Shown here piece after piece: positions 1-7,915 of a stretch of DNA of 19,114 bases. Made by a program: the position numbers and the translations under genes. The notes under the pieces were generated by a model, which was not told the DNA's origin, did not search any database, and saw nothing but the letters and a program-made list of their open reading frames with translations. Numbering within the stretch: the stretch's first letter is position 1; every line of letters starts with the position of its first letter. This DNA is from JBEKHI01 sp050012355 (lineage in GTDB: Bacteria > Actinomycetota > Actinomycetes > Streptosporangiales > Streptosporangiaceae), in contig JBEKHI010000127.1 of the NCBI GenBank assembly GCA_050012355.1, positions 1 to 19,114 on the forward strand. The letters run 5' to 3'.

Positions 1-2
1 AG

Positions 3-2954
3 GTCGCGGTGGCCGCCGCGACGTCCAAGCCCGGCAGCCACTCGACCGTCACCGCGACGGCGTCCGGACTAGGCAGCGCCGAAGTGGGGGTGACTGACGC
101 GGCAACCACGTCCGGGTATGACTCGTGGTTCCTCAGCCTCTACGACGACATCACCAACCCGAGCAACGGGTACTTCAGCCCGCTGGGTATCCCGTACCAC
201 TCGGTCGAGGAACTCATCGTGGAGGCACCGGACTACGGCCACGAGACGACCTCGGAGACCTACAGCTACTGGCTGTGGCTGGCCGCCGACTACGGCCGCG
301 TCACCGGTGACTGGACCGAGTTCAACACCGCATGGGCCAACATGCAGGAGTACATGATCCCGGACGCGGCGGAGCAGCCCGGCTGCTCCGCGTACAACGC
401 GGATGACCCGGCGACGTACGGACCGGAGGAACCGTCCCCGAGCGACTACCCGGTGGCCCTGAACTCGAGTGTCCCGGTCGGCTCCGACCCGCTGTATGCC
501 GAGCTTGACTCGACCTACGGCAACTGTGACATCTACGCGCCGATGTGGATCATGGACACCGACAACCGGTACGGCTTCGGCCAGGAGGAGAACGGCACCT
601 CCACGCCAAGCTGGATCAACAGCTATCAGCGCGGTGCCGAGGAATCGGTCTGGGACACGATCCCGCAGCCGGACTGGGACACCCTGACCGACGGCGAGAG
701 CGGATCCGGCTACCTCGACCTGTTCAACAACGGCGGCGGCTCGTTCTCCGCGCAGTACAAGTACACCGACGCCCCGGATGCCGACGCGCGCCTGATCCAG
801 GCGGCGTACTGGGCCGACCAGTACGCCACCGCGCAGGGCAACGAGTCGGAGATCGCATCGACCCTGGCCGACGCGGCCAAGCTGGGCGACTCCCTCCGTT
901 ACTCCATGTTCGACAAGTACTTCAAGCAGATCAGCTCCGAGTGCAGCATTGAAGGCGCGCTCGACTGCCCGGCGGGCACGTCCAAGTCCAACGAGGACAC
1001 CTACCTGCTGTCCTGGTACTACGCCTGGGGCGGCTCCACCACCGGCGCCTGGTCCTGGCGCATCAGCGGCACATCGATCCACGAGGGGTACCAGAATCCG
1101 CTGGCGGCGTACGCGCTGTCCACGGACTCCACCCTGACCCCGCTGTCCCCGACGGCCCAGTCGGACTGGGCGACCAGCCTCACCACCCAGCTCAACCTGA
1201 TGCAGTGGCTTCAGTCGGACCAGGGCGCCATCGCCGGCGGCATCACCAACAACTGGGGCGGCAACTACGGCGCCGATCCCACCGTGCCCTCGGGTGATGC
1301 CACGTTCGACGGCATGTATTACACCTCCGATCCCGAATACGAGAACCCACCGTCCAACCAGTGGTTCGGTTACCAGACCTGGCCGATGGAACGCATCGCC
1401 GAGTACTACTACGAGACCGGCAACGCCCAGGCGGAAGCGATCTTGTCGAAGTGGGTCTCGTGGGCGGAGTCGGTCGCCAGCTTCAACACGACCACCGGAG
1501 CGATCTGCCTGCCCAATGAGCTCACCTGGACCGGCCAGCCGTCCGAGAACTGGACCACTGGAACATCCAGCTCACAACAGCCGCCCGCCAACACCAGCTT
1601 GGACGTCGCGGTGTCCGGGTGCTCGTCGGACCTGGGCATATCCGCCTCGCTGGCCAAGACGTACATGTACTACGCGGCCAAGTCCGGCAACACCACCGCC
1701 GAAACCGACGCGCAGAACATCATCGATGTCATCCACCAGTTCTACGGTGACTCGCTCGGCTACTCGGCACCGGAGACCAGGACCGACTACAGCAACTTCA
1801 CTTCGGCGTACAACACGACGAACTACGAGGGCGTGTACGTGCCCGCTGACTGGTCAGGGACCTACCCCGACCTGAGCGGCGACCTGACCTCCGCCGACGA
1901 CACCTTCCTGTCCATCCGCCCGTGGTACACCAGCGTCGCGGACTACGACGAGGTGCAGAACTACCTGAATGGCGGCTCCGCGCCGGTGTTCAACTACCAC
2001 CGGTTCTGGGCGGAGACAGAAATCGCGACGGCGTTCGATTCGTTCGCGTACCTGTTCCCGAGCGTCTCACCGCCGGCCAGTGCCACCCCGACGGTCACGG
2101 TCACCAACCCGGGTACCCAGACCGGTACCGTCGGCACCGCCGATAGCTTGCAGATCCAAGCCTCGGACACGGCCACCGGCACGACCTTCGCCTACAGCGC
2201 CACCGACCTGCCGATCGGCCTGTCGATCAGCTCCTCAACCGGGGCGATCACCGGGACACCGACCATGGCCGGCAGCTACACCACGACGGTGACCGTCAAC
2301 GACGGCAGCGGCGCCTCCTCGGTCAACTTCGACTGGACGATCGGCACCGGTAGCACCGCGAACACCGTCACGGTCACCAATCCCGGCGCCCAGACGGGCA
2401 CGGTCGGCACCGCGGTCAGCCTGCAGATCAAGGCGGCGGACTCCGCGACCGGCCAGACTCTCGGCTACGGTGCCACCGGCCTGCCGGCCGGCCTGTCGAT
2501 CAGTTCCGCCACCGGCCTGATCTCCGGTACCCCGACCACGGCCGGCACCTCCAGCGTCACCGTGACCGCCACCGACGGCACGGGAGCGTCGGGGACGGCG
2601 ACCTTCAGCTGGACGATCAGCTCCAGCAGTAGTTCGTCGGGTGCCTGCCAGGTCACTTACACCCCCGACCAGTGGCAGGGCGGGTTCACCGCTGACGTCA
2701 CGATCACGAACACCGGCAGTTCGGCCATCGACGGCTGGATTCTGACCTTCACCTTCCCCGGCGACCAGCAGATCACCGACGCCTGGAACGGTGTGGAGAG
2801 CCAGAGCGGGGAAAACGTGACGATCGCCGGCGAGAGCTACAACTCGACGATCGCCGCGGGCGGATCCACCTCGCTGGGCTTCCAGGGAACCTGGTCAAGC
2901 AGTGACGCTTCACCGACGTCGTTCTCGGTAAACGGAGTCACCTGCACTACGTGA
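3..2954 (+). CDS. GH48 processive cellulase with two Ig-like domains and C-terminal CBM2 (5' partial)
   Basis: Secreted exocellulase that releases cellobiose from the reducing ends of cellulose chains (known GH48 activity). The frame is open to the left edge, so the true start, the signal peptide and possibly another module lie outside; the GTG at 9 is only the first internal candidate. Numbering from that GTG, the GH48 domain covers about residues 36-690 and opens with the family signature NGYFSPxGIPYHSVE then EAPDYGHETTSE. E72 and E83 of that signature fit Glu44 and Glu55 of Clostridium CelF, Glu55 being the proposed acid. Two putative-Ig (He_PIG type) repeats follow, with motifs GLPAGLSISSATGLISGTP and TVTVNDG, then a CBM2 of about 100 residues with a terminal Cys pair. 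A strong hairpin follows the TGA. The GH48 assignment is very secure; the exact N-terminus is unknown. Confidence 0.95.
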   Translation, partial: VAVAAATSKPGSHSTVTATASGLGSAEVGVTDAATTSGYDSWFLSLYDDITNPSNGYFSPLGIPYHSVEELIVEAPDYGHETTSETYSYWLWLAADYGRVTGDWTEFNTAWANMQEYMIPDAAEQPGCSAYNADDPATYGPEEPSPSDYPVALNSSVPVGSDPLYAELDSTYGNCDIYAPMWIMDTDNRYGFGQEENGTSTPSWINSYQRGAEESVWDTIPQPDWDTLTDGESGSGYLDLFNNGGGSFSAQYKYTDAPDADARLIQAAYWADQYATAQGNESEIASTLADAAKLGDSLRYSMFDKYFKQISSECSIEGALDCPAGTSKSNEDTYLLSWYYAWGGSTTGAWSWRISGTSIHEGYQNPLAAYALSTDSTLTPLSPTAQSDWATSLTTQLNLMQWLQSDQGAIAGGITNNWGGNYGADPTVPSGDATFDGMYYTSDPEYENPPSNQWFGYQTWPMERIAEYYYETGNAQAEAILSKWVSWAESVASFNTTTGAICLPNELTWTGQPSENWTTGTSSSQQPPANTSLDVAVSGCSSDLGISASLAKTYMYYAAKSGNTTAETDAQNIIDVIHQFYGDSLGYSAPETRTDYSNFTSAYNTTNYEGVYVPADWSGTYPDLSGDLTSADDTFLSIRPWYTSVADYDEVQNYLNGGSAPVFNYHRFWAETEIATAFDSFAYLFPSVSPPASATPTVTVTNPGTQTGTVGTADSLQIQASDTATGTTFAYSATDLPIGLSISSSTGAITGTPTMAGSYTTTVTVNDGSGASSVNFDWTIGTGSTANTVTVTNPGAQTGTVGTAVSLQIKAADSATGQTLGYGATGLPAGLSISSATGLISGTPTTAGTSSVTVTATDGTGASGTATFSWTISSSSSSSGACQVTYTPDQWQGGFTADVTITNTGSSAIDGWILTFTFPGDQQITDAWNGVESQSGENVTIAGESYNSTIAAGGSTSLGFQGTWSSSDASPTSFSVNGVTCTT
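2091..2625 (+). repeat. Tandem pair of Ig-like domain repeats inside the GH48 gene
   Basis: Two direct copies of a 273-nt (91-codon) unit encode consecutive putative-Ig domains. Both open with the same 14 bases, GTCACGGTCACCAA, at 2094 and 2367. Both keep the order TVTNPG-QTGTVGTA, then LPxGLSIS-TG-I-GTP. The second copy differs at scattered positions, which suggests an older duplication. They probably act as spacers between the catalytic domain and CBM2. Confidence 0.8.
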
Positions 2955-2959
2955 TAGCA

Positions 2960-2998
2960 GAATCGGTACTCCCCGGCCTGGCCGGGGAGTACCGATTC
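2960..2998 (+). terminator. Hairpin terminator after the GH48 gene
   Basis: A perfect 18-bp inverted repeat (2960-2977 and 2981-2998) encloses a 3-nt loop and begins 5 nt after the GH48 stop. No U-tract follows, as is common for GC-rich actinobacterial terminators. It separates the GH48 transcript from the next gene. Confidence 0.85.
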
Positions 2999-3024
2999 GT
3001 CAGCTGAGATCAGCAGATGCCCGC

Positions 3025-3030
3025 TATTGT
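3025..3030 (+). promoter_or_regulatory. Candidate -10 box for a leaderless transcript
   Basis: TATTGT fits the TANNNT -10 pattern and ends 7 nt before the ATG at 3038. That distance would place transcription initiation on the start codon itself. No clear -35 box is visible. The lack of a Shine-Dalgarno sequence before 3038 is consistent with a leaderless mRNA, which is common in actinobacteria. This is inference from spacing only. Confidence 0.4.
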
Positions 3031-3037
3031 GCGGCTC

Positions 3038-3955
3038 ATGGGGTCTGAAAGCGAGTCGCCGGAGGGGACATCGGCGCAGCCGAAGCCGGACGAGACGCCG
3101 AAGCCGGATAAAGAGCGGAAGCGGCGTCGGCCTAACACTTGGGAAGAACCGCTGGCAATGGGTGTCCTCCTGCTGATTCTGGTCGGCGTGGGACTTTTCA
3201 TCTGGCGGACGGAGCCGAGCCTGGTACCGCTCAGCGCGGCACCCGTACCCCCGAGCGGCGCGAGCTGTCCCGCCCGCCCGTCAGTCGGGAACGGCACCGC
3301 CGTGCGGGTTAGCGATTCCCCGGCCGCGATTGATGTCTACGTCGGCTCGGGCGGTGAAGTCGTCACGCGTCAGTCGTCGCCGCTGGCGATCCAGGGAAAG
3401 CTTCCGCCGGGAACTCCCTTGTGCACCATAAACAGCGACTTCGTCAGTACCTCAGGCCAGGTGCTGCCGGCCTACCAGGTGGCTAGCTGGGCGGTGGTGG
3501 ATAACGTCGGAACGCATGTCATCGTGTACGTCGCCATCGCGCCGCGCCACGAGTCAATCAGCGGCTTCGGCGGCTACACGGGCACCGTATCCCTCAACGA
3601 TCCCCGCGCGGTCGGCGCTAACGTCTCAGTCGACGCGAACGTGGAGTTCTACAACGTTCGCAATCCGCTGGCCTGGGCGATGTTCGCCGCCTTCGGCGGG
3701 CTCATCTGGGCGTGGTTCATCCATCGCCACCTGTCGAGCAATAGTTCCCTGCCGTTTTTGAGTGCCTTCATCCTCGGCGTCGCGGTGCTCATCGTCGGCA
3801 TTGTTCCGGTGATCAACGCGCAAGTGCTCTCCAATCCTGACTGGGCGGGGACCCTTGGTCAGGTCTTGACGCTTATGTCCTTGTCGGGTGGGGCGGCCAT
3901 CGCCGCCGCGCCGACGCTACGCCTCGTGACAACCCCGCCGCGATCCAACGAGTAG
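3038..3955 (+). CDS. Hypothetical membrane protein with a large extracytoplasmic domain
   Basis: I do not recognise a family. From the ATG at 3038 the product is 305 residues. It has a charged cytoplasmic N-terminus rich in Glu, Pro, Lys and Arg (1-36), then a first membrane segment (about 40-59, ALAMGVLLLILVGVGLFIW). An outside domain of about 130 residues follows (about 62-195), with two Cys that could pair. Three more membrane segments lie around 198-215, 225-250 and 265-285, and the tail is short. An in-frame ATG at 3017 would add seven residues and has only weak ribosome-binding character; I prefer 3038 because of the -10 box 7 nt upstream. The gene sits alone between two terminators in the cellulase region, and its codon choice looks less GC3-biased than its neighbours by eye. 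No function can be assigned. Confidence 0.8.
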   Translation: MGSESESPEGTSAQPKPDETPKPDKERKRRRPNTWEEPLAMGVLLLILVGVGLFIWRTEPSLVPLSAAPVPPSGASCPARPSVGNGTAVRVSDSPAAIDVYVGSGGEVVTRQSSPLAIQGKLPPGTPLCTINSDFVSTSGQVLPAYQVASWAVVDNVGTHVIVYVAIAPRHESISGFGGYTGTVSLNDPRAVGANVSVDANVEFYNVRNPLAWAMFAAFGGLIWAWFIHRHLSSNSSLPFLSAFILGVAVLIVGIVPVINAQVLSNPDWAGTLGQVLTLMSLSGGAAIAAAPTLRLVTTPPRSNE

Positions 3956-3967
3956 TGACGGACGGGA

Positions 3968-4000
3968 GCCGCCCACCGCCGTTATGGCATAGTGGGCGGC
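3968..4000. terminator. Bidirectional hairpin between convergent genes
   Basis: GCCGCCCAC (3968-3976) pairs perfectly with GTGGGCGGC (3992-4000). The 15-nt loop contains a further 3-bp stem, GCC/GGC. The hairpin lies in the 64-nt gap between the membrane-protein stop and the GH6 stop, so it can end transcription from both sides. Confidence 0.7.
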
Positions 4001-4019
4001 CCTCGCCAGTTACGGCCGG

Positions 4020-6149
4020 TCAGGGAATGGCTGGAGAGGCGTCGGAAACGAGTTGCTGGAACGCTACCGGGAACCATGTCCCGGCCGGCGGCGAGTCGGG
4101 GATCGCGTCGGTCGGATAGGTGTTCCCTGAGCCGTCGGTCTGCGTGCCGTTCGGATCGCAGTGCGGGTCACCGGTGCCGGAATACGCCGGGTACGTGCCG
4201 TCGGACTCACCCGGTGGCTTCACCCAGACATAGGCGTACAGGTTGGGGAAGGACGAGTCCGGGTTGGCCTGCGGCAGGGCGCCGATGCCGGCGTTTTCCG
4301 GGTTGCACCAGTCACCGCGGAACGGTCGTTCGTCGATCTTCGAGTCGTTCACGAACTCCGCCGTGGTGGTGCAGGTCGTGCACGCTCCCGTCGGCCGCAG
4401 GGCCGGGTCGCCCCATCCGTCGCGGCTGGTATCGATCAGCATCCCGACGGTGGACGGGAAGCCAGCGGCGACCAGGTTGGTGTACATCGCCTCGTCGTAG
4501 GTGAACTCGTCGATGTACGGGTCGTAGGAGTAGTAGAGCACCGAGTCGACGGCGGCTCCGTCGACCTGCTCGGTGGCGGTCATGTACGGCTCGTGCACCG
4601 GGATGGTGTTCGCCGTGTCGGAGATGAACCCGTCGACGCTGTCCACGCCGTCGGTCGTGGCCGCTGCCACCTGGTGATACAACGCGACGGCGGGGGTCAT
4701 GTTCGACGGCCAGCCGAGCCAGGCCGAGTGCGCGATGTCCATGTAGTTGTACACGTTGGGTATCGCGTGCAGCTTGTCCAGCGCGTACTCGATGCCGTCC
4801 GTGTAGACGCCGCTGGAGTTGGCGTCCGCGCAATTGGCCACCGATTCGTTGGTGACCAGGTTCGGCAGCGAGTCGGGCTCGATGACCGCGACGATCCGCA
4901 GGTTGGTGTTCTCATAGGCCGACAGGATCTGAGCGATCGGGTCGATATAGGAATTCTCGTAATACGACAGTCCGTCGTTGGCGATGGACAGCTCGCCGTT
5001 GGACGCCAGCGCGGCGCAGTCCCGGTCCGGCAGGTCGTAGATCACGATCGGGAACAGCACCGGTCCCGAGCTTGCCTGGGCGAGAGCGTTGTTGAGCTGA
5101 GCCTGCAGGCTGAGCCGGTCCGTGCCATTGACCGCGGTGGCGTTGTCGCTGCCGCCGTAGATGGCGCCGATGTGGTCCAGCCAGATGAACGTGGGCTGGG
5201 TGCCGACGAAGGTCATCTGCGACGCGAGGGTGCCGGAAGCGCTGGCGGCGGAGGAATTCGCCTCGGCGGTGTAGTCGGGGTTGACGTACCACGACGCCCC
5301 GGTGAACGGGTTGGTCACGTGCGACGTCGTGACCGCCGCGGGAGCGCTGACTTCGGTACCGGTGCTTGTCACCGACGTGCATCCAGTGGCGCTCGCGGTG
5401 AACGTTGTCGCTCCGGTACTCGAGGAGTCGGCCGCGACGGTGACTGGCTGCGGGAGGTTCCAGTTACTGGAGTCCAGCGTGACCGTACCGCCGTTGGTGA
5501 TGGACAGCCCGCTGTTTCCAGCGGTCGCGACGGTGACCGCGATGGGACTCGCGGGCGCCTCGGTCAGCGACACGCCGATGTCGGTGGTACTGCCTTGCGG
5601 CACGCTGAACGTCGGCGGGTTGATCTTCAGGTCAAGTCCTGACCCGCAGGATCCAGTCGCGGTCGGGGATGGGGTGGGGGTCGGGCTCGGGCTCGGGCTG
5701 CCGCCGGCCGAGGTGGTGCCGGTGCAGGTGACGGTGGCCGGCGCCGTGTTGGTGCCGCTGTAGTCGAACAGCGCGCCTGCCGTGGTCGAGGCGCCCGCCG
5801 CCAGGCTGCCGTTGTAGCTCACGTTGCTGACGGTGACGGTCGACCCGGACTGGGACCAGTTGCCGGACCATCCATCGGTCAGCGTCTGGTTCCCCGAGTA
5901 GCTGTAGCTGACGGTCCAGCCGGTCAGCGCGGCCGAACCGGCGGTCACCGTCAGCGAGGCCTGGAATCCGGTGCCCCAGTCGCTGGTCACCGAATACGCC
6001 GCGGTGCAGGTGGAGTCCGCGCGGGCCGTCGGGGCGGTCGCGATCGCGGCCAGTGCCGCCGCGCCCAGGACTAGCGTCATGATCGCGGTCATGATCACGC
6101 GCGTGCGTCCGGGTGGTCGGCCACGCCAGTGTGGCGCCCTGAATCTCAT
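4020..6149 (-). CDS. GH6 cellobiohydrolase with N-terminal CBM2
   Basis: Secreted inverting cellulase. Resemblance to Trichoderma Cel6A favours processive release of cellobiose from non-reducing ends. The start at 6149 is chosen because AGGAAGGA lies 6 nt upstream; an upstream in-frame start at 6260 would put 37 unlikely residues before the signal peptide. Product 709 residues: signal peptide about 1-45 ending near ARADS, CBM2 about 46-144, Pro/Ser/Thr linker about 150-165, a beta-sandwich-like domain of unknown family about 170-268, and the GH6 domain about 280-709. Catalytic landmarks are YDLPDRDC (D377, matching Cel6A Asp175), IEPDSLPNLVTN (D426, matching the Asp221 acid) and LIDTSRDG (D573, matching Asp401). 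GDWCNPENAGIG and YVWVKPPGESDG are also typical. It is divergent from the GH5 gene across a shared control region. Family assignment is secure; exo rather than endo action is inferred. Confidence 0.96.
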   Translation of the reverse strand: MRFRAPHWRGRPPGRTRVIMTAIMTLVLGAAALAAIATAPTARADSTCTAAYSVTSDWGTGFQASLTVTAGSAALTGWTVSYSYSGNQTLTDGWSGNWSQSGSTVTVSNVSYNGSLAAGASTTAGALFDYSGTNTAPATVTCTGTTSAGGSPSPSPTPTPSPTATGSCGSGLDLKINPPTFSVPQGSTTDIGVSLTEAPASPIAVTVATAGNSGLSITNGGTVTLDSSNWNLPQPVTVAADSSSTGATTFTASATGCTSVTSTGTEVSAPAAVTTSHVTNPFTGASWYVNPDYTAEANSSAASASGTLASQMTFVGTQPTFIWLDHIGAIYGGSDNATAVNGTDRLSLQAQLNNALAQASSGPVLFPIVIYDLPDRDCAALASNGELSIANDGLSYYENSYIDPIAQILSAYENTNLRIVAVIEPDSLPNLVTNESVANCADANSSGVYTDGIEYALDKLHAIPNVYNYMDIAHSAWLGWPSNMTPAVALYHQVAAATTDGVDSVDGFISDTANTIPVHEPYMTATEQVDGAAVDSVLYYSYDPYIDEFTYDEAMYTNLVAAGFPSTVGMLIDTSRDGWGDPALRPTGACTTCTTTAEFVNDSKIDERPFRGDWCNPENAGIGALPQANPDSSFPNLYAYVWVKPPGESDGTYPAYSGTGDPHCDPNGTQTDGSGNTYPTDAIPDSPPAGTWFPVAFQQLVSDASPAIP

Positions 6150-6305
6150 AAGTGTTCCTTCCTGCCTAGGTGCCCGAGACGCTAGGCAGCAGGCCCCGGC
6201 GTGTACAGGGGGTAGTGCTGTGACCTGGGCCAAAGGGGGGACCGGCCCGGTAACTTTCACGGCGTCGCGCGATAAATGCCTAGGTCAGCGGATTGAGCCT
6301 GTATA

Positions 6306-6319
6306 CGGGCGCGCTCCCG
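6306..6319. promoter_or_regulatory. Candidate CebR/CelR-type cellobiose-responsive operator
   Basis: CGGGCGCGCTCCCG matches 11 of 14 positions of the LacI-family CebR/CelR operator TGGGAGCGCTCCCA known from Streptomyces and Thermobifida. It lies in the 224-nt intergenic region between the divergent GH6 and GH5 genes and overlaps a possible -10 box, TATACG (6302-6307), of the GH5 promoter. In the known systems cellobiose releases the repressor. Location and match are seen; function is inferred. Confidence 0.5.
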
Positions 6320-6373
6320 GTCTACCGTCACCAGCACCTCGACCGTCTTCGACGTGAACGGAGCCGCCCGCCC

Positions 6374-7843
6374 ATGAAACGACTACGCCTCCTGTTCGCA
6401 CTGCTGCTCGCCGCCGGTGGCCTGACCGCCGCCGCCTTCACCGCGGGAACGGCCAGCGCCGACTCTGGCTGCGCCGCCACCTATTCGGTGACCAGCGACT
6501 GGGGCACCGGGTTCCAGGCCGCGCTGACCGTGACCGCCGGTTCGGCCGCCGTTACCGGCTGGACGGTCAGCTTCGCCTTCTCCGGCGACCAGACGCTCAC
6601 CGAGGGCTGGGATGGCACCTGGTCACAGAGCGGGGCGACCGTCACGGTAACCAACGCGAGCTATAACGGCAGCCTGGCGGCAGGCGCGTCGACCTCGGCG
6701 GGCGCGCTGTTCAGCTATAGCGGGACGAACACCGCGCCCGCGTCGGTGACCTGCACCGGAACGCCCGCCGTGACGACCAGCCCGTCGCCCTCGCCGACCA
6801 CCACCTCGACGCCGTCCGGGCCAGCCCCGCAGCTGCACGTGTCCGGAAACGAACTGGTCGACGCCAACGGCAACCAGGTGGTGCTGCACGGCGTGGACCG
6901 GTCGGGCACCGAGTACGAGTGCGTGCAGGGCAATGGCATCTTCGACGGGCCGAATGACCAGGCGTCGATCACCGCGATCAAGAGCTGGGGCCCGGTGAAC
7001 GCGGTGCGGGTACCGCTGAACGAGGCGTGCTGGAACGGCGAGTCCTACGTGGACTCCGCGTACGCCGGCGCCAATTACCAGGCGGCGATCGAGGCGTACG
7101 TGAACCTGCTCAACGCCAACGGCATCGTGGCGATTCTCGACCTGCACTGGACCGACGGCCTCTACACCGGAGACTCGTCCGCCTGCTCGTCGGCCGAGGC
7201 CGTCTGCCAGAAGCCGATGCCCGACGCGGCCGAGGCGATCCCGTTCTGGACGTCGGTGGCGAACGCGTTCATGGGCAACGACGCCGTGATCTTCGACCTG
7301 TTCAACGAGCCGTACGCGTCCCGCGCGACCGGCTCGACGAGTACCGGCTGGGAGTGCTGGGAGGAGGGCGGCACCTGCCCGGGCATCTCTTATCAGGTGG
7401 CCGGGATGCAGGAGATGATCAACGCGGTCCGTTCCACCGGTGCGACCAACGTGATCATGCTCGGCGGCGAGGAGTACGCGAACGACCTGACCGACTGGCT
7501 GCAGTACGAGCCGACCGACCCGGACAACAACCTGGTGGCCTCCTGGCACTCCTACAACTTCAACACCTGCAACACCCAGTCCTGCTGGACCTCGGAGGTG
7601 GCGCCGGTCATCGCGGCGGTCCCGGTCGTCGCCGGCGAGATCGGCGAGAACGACTGCGCGGGCGACTACATCGACCCGCTGACCGCGTGGCTGGAGTCGG
7701 AGAACACCAGCTTCCTGGCCTGGACCTGGGACGACTGGGCCAACGACTGCTCCTCGGGCCCGACGCTGATCACCGACTATTCCGGCACCCCGACCACCTA
7801 CGGAGCCGCCTACGAGGCGATACTCTCGGCGCTGGGCGGCTGA
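6374..7843 (+). CDS. GH5 endoglucanase-type hydrolase with N-terminal CBM2
   Basis: Secreted retaining glycoside hydrolase of clan GH-A, most likely a cellulase cutting within chains. The start at 6374 is chosen because a clean signal peptide follows at once (MKRLRLLFALLLAAGGL to ASADS, cleavage near 30); the upstream GTG at 6293 would bury it. CGGAG ends 10 nt before the ATG, a weak ribosome-binding site. Product 489 residues: CBM2 about 31-130, Ser/Thr/Pro linker about 131-150, catalytic domain about 153-489. Landmarks are the LHGVDRSGTEY opening, DLHWTDG, FDLFNEP with E312 as acid/base, WHSYNF with H392, and VVAGEIGEN with E422 as likely nucleophile. Several Cys, as in WECWEEGGTC, suggest disulfides. 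The CBM2 is roughly 80% identical by eye to that of the divergent GH6 enzyme. Substrate (cellulose versus mannan or xyloglucan) is inferred from neighbours; I cannot place the subfamily. Confidence 0.92.
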   Translation: MKRLRLLFALLLAAGGLTAAAFTAGTASADSGCAATYSVTSDWGTGFQAALTVTAGSAAVTGWTVSFAFSGDQTLTEGWDGTWSQSGATVTVTNASYNGSLAAGASTSAGALFSYSGTNTAPASVTCTGTPAVTTSPSPSPTTTSTPSGPAPQLHVSGNELVDANGNQVVLHGVDRSGTEYECVQGNGIFDGPNDQASITAIKSWGPVNAVRVPLNEACWNGESYVDSAYAGANYQAAIEAYVNLLNANGIVAILDLHWTDGLYTGDSSACSSAEAVCQKPMPDAAEAIPFWTSVANAFMGNDAVIFDLFNEPYASRATGSTSTGWECWEEGGTCPGISYQVAGMQEMINAVRSTGATNVIMLGGEEYANDLTDWLQYEPTDPDNNLVASWHSYNFNTCNTQSCWTSEVAPVIAAVPVVAGEIGENDCAGDYIDPLTAWLESENTSFLAWTWDDWANDCSSGPTLITDYSGTPTTYGAAYEAILSALGG

Positions 7844-7857
7844 GCACCGCGCGGGCA

Positions 7858-7915
7858 CGGTCGATGTGACATCGACCGGCTTAGAGCGCGGTCGATGTCA
7901 CATCGACCGCGCTCT
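7858..7915. repeat. Two tandem palindromes between convergent genes
   Basis: GGTCGATGTGACATCGACC (7859-7877) and its exact reverse complement (7890-7908) are each palindromic around one central base. The second extends to 16-bp arms (7883-7898 and 7900-7915) around a single central C, reaching into the acyl-CoA synthetase stop codon. They sit in the 71-nt gap after the GH5 gene. They could form a bidirectional terminator, a paired protein-binding site, or both. The one-base centre and two near-identical copies look more like binding sites than an ordinary terminator. Confidence 0.75.

Noticed and set aside
4161..5642. Long open frame (493 codons) opposite the GH6 gene
   Set aside because: It is the shadow of a high-GC gene: its Arg/Val/Gly/Asp-rich composition has no recognisable domain, and the other strand encodes an intact GH6 enzyme. 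The same applies to frames opposite the GH48, GH5, NuoF-like and MFS genes.
7858..7915. CRISPR-like interpretation of the two 19-nt repeats
   Set aside because: There are only two copies, both are internally palindromic around a single base, the gap is 12 nt, and no cas genes are present.
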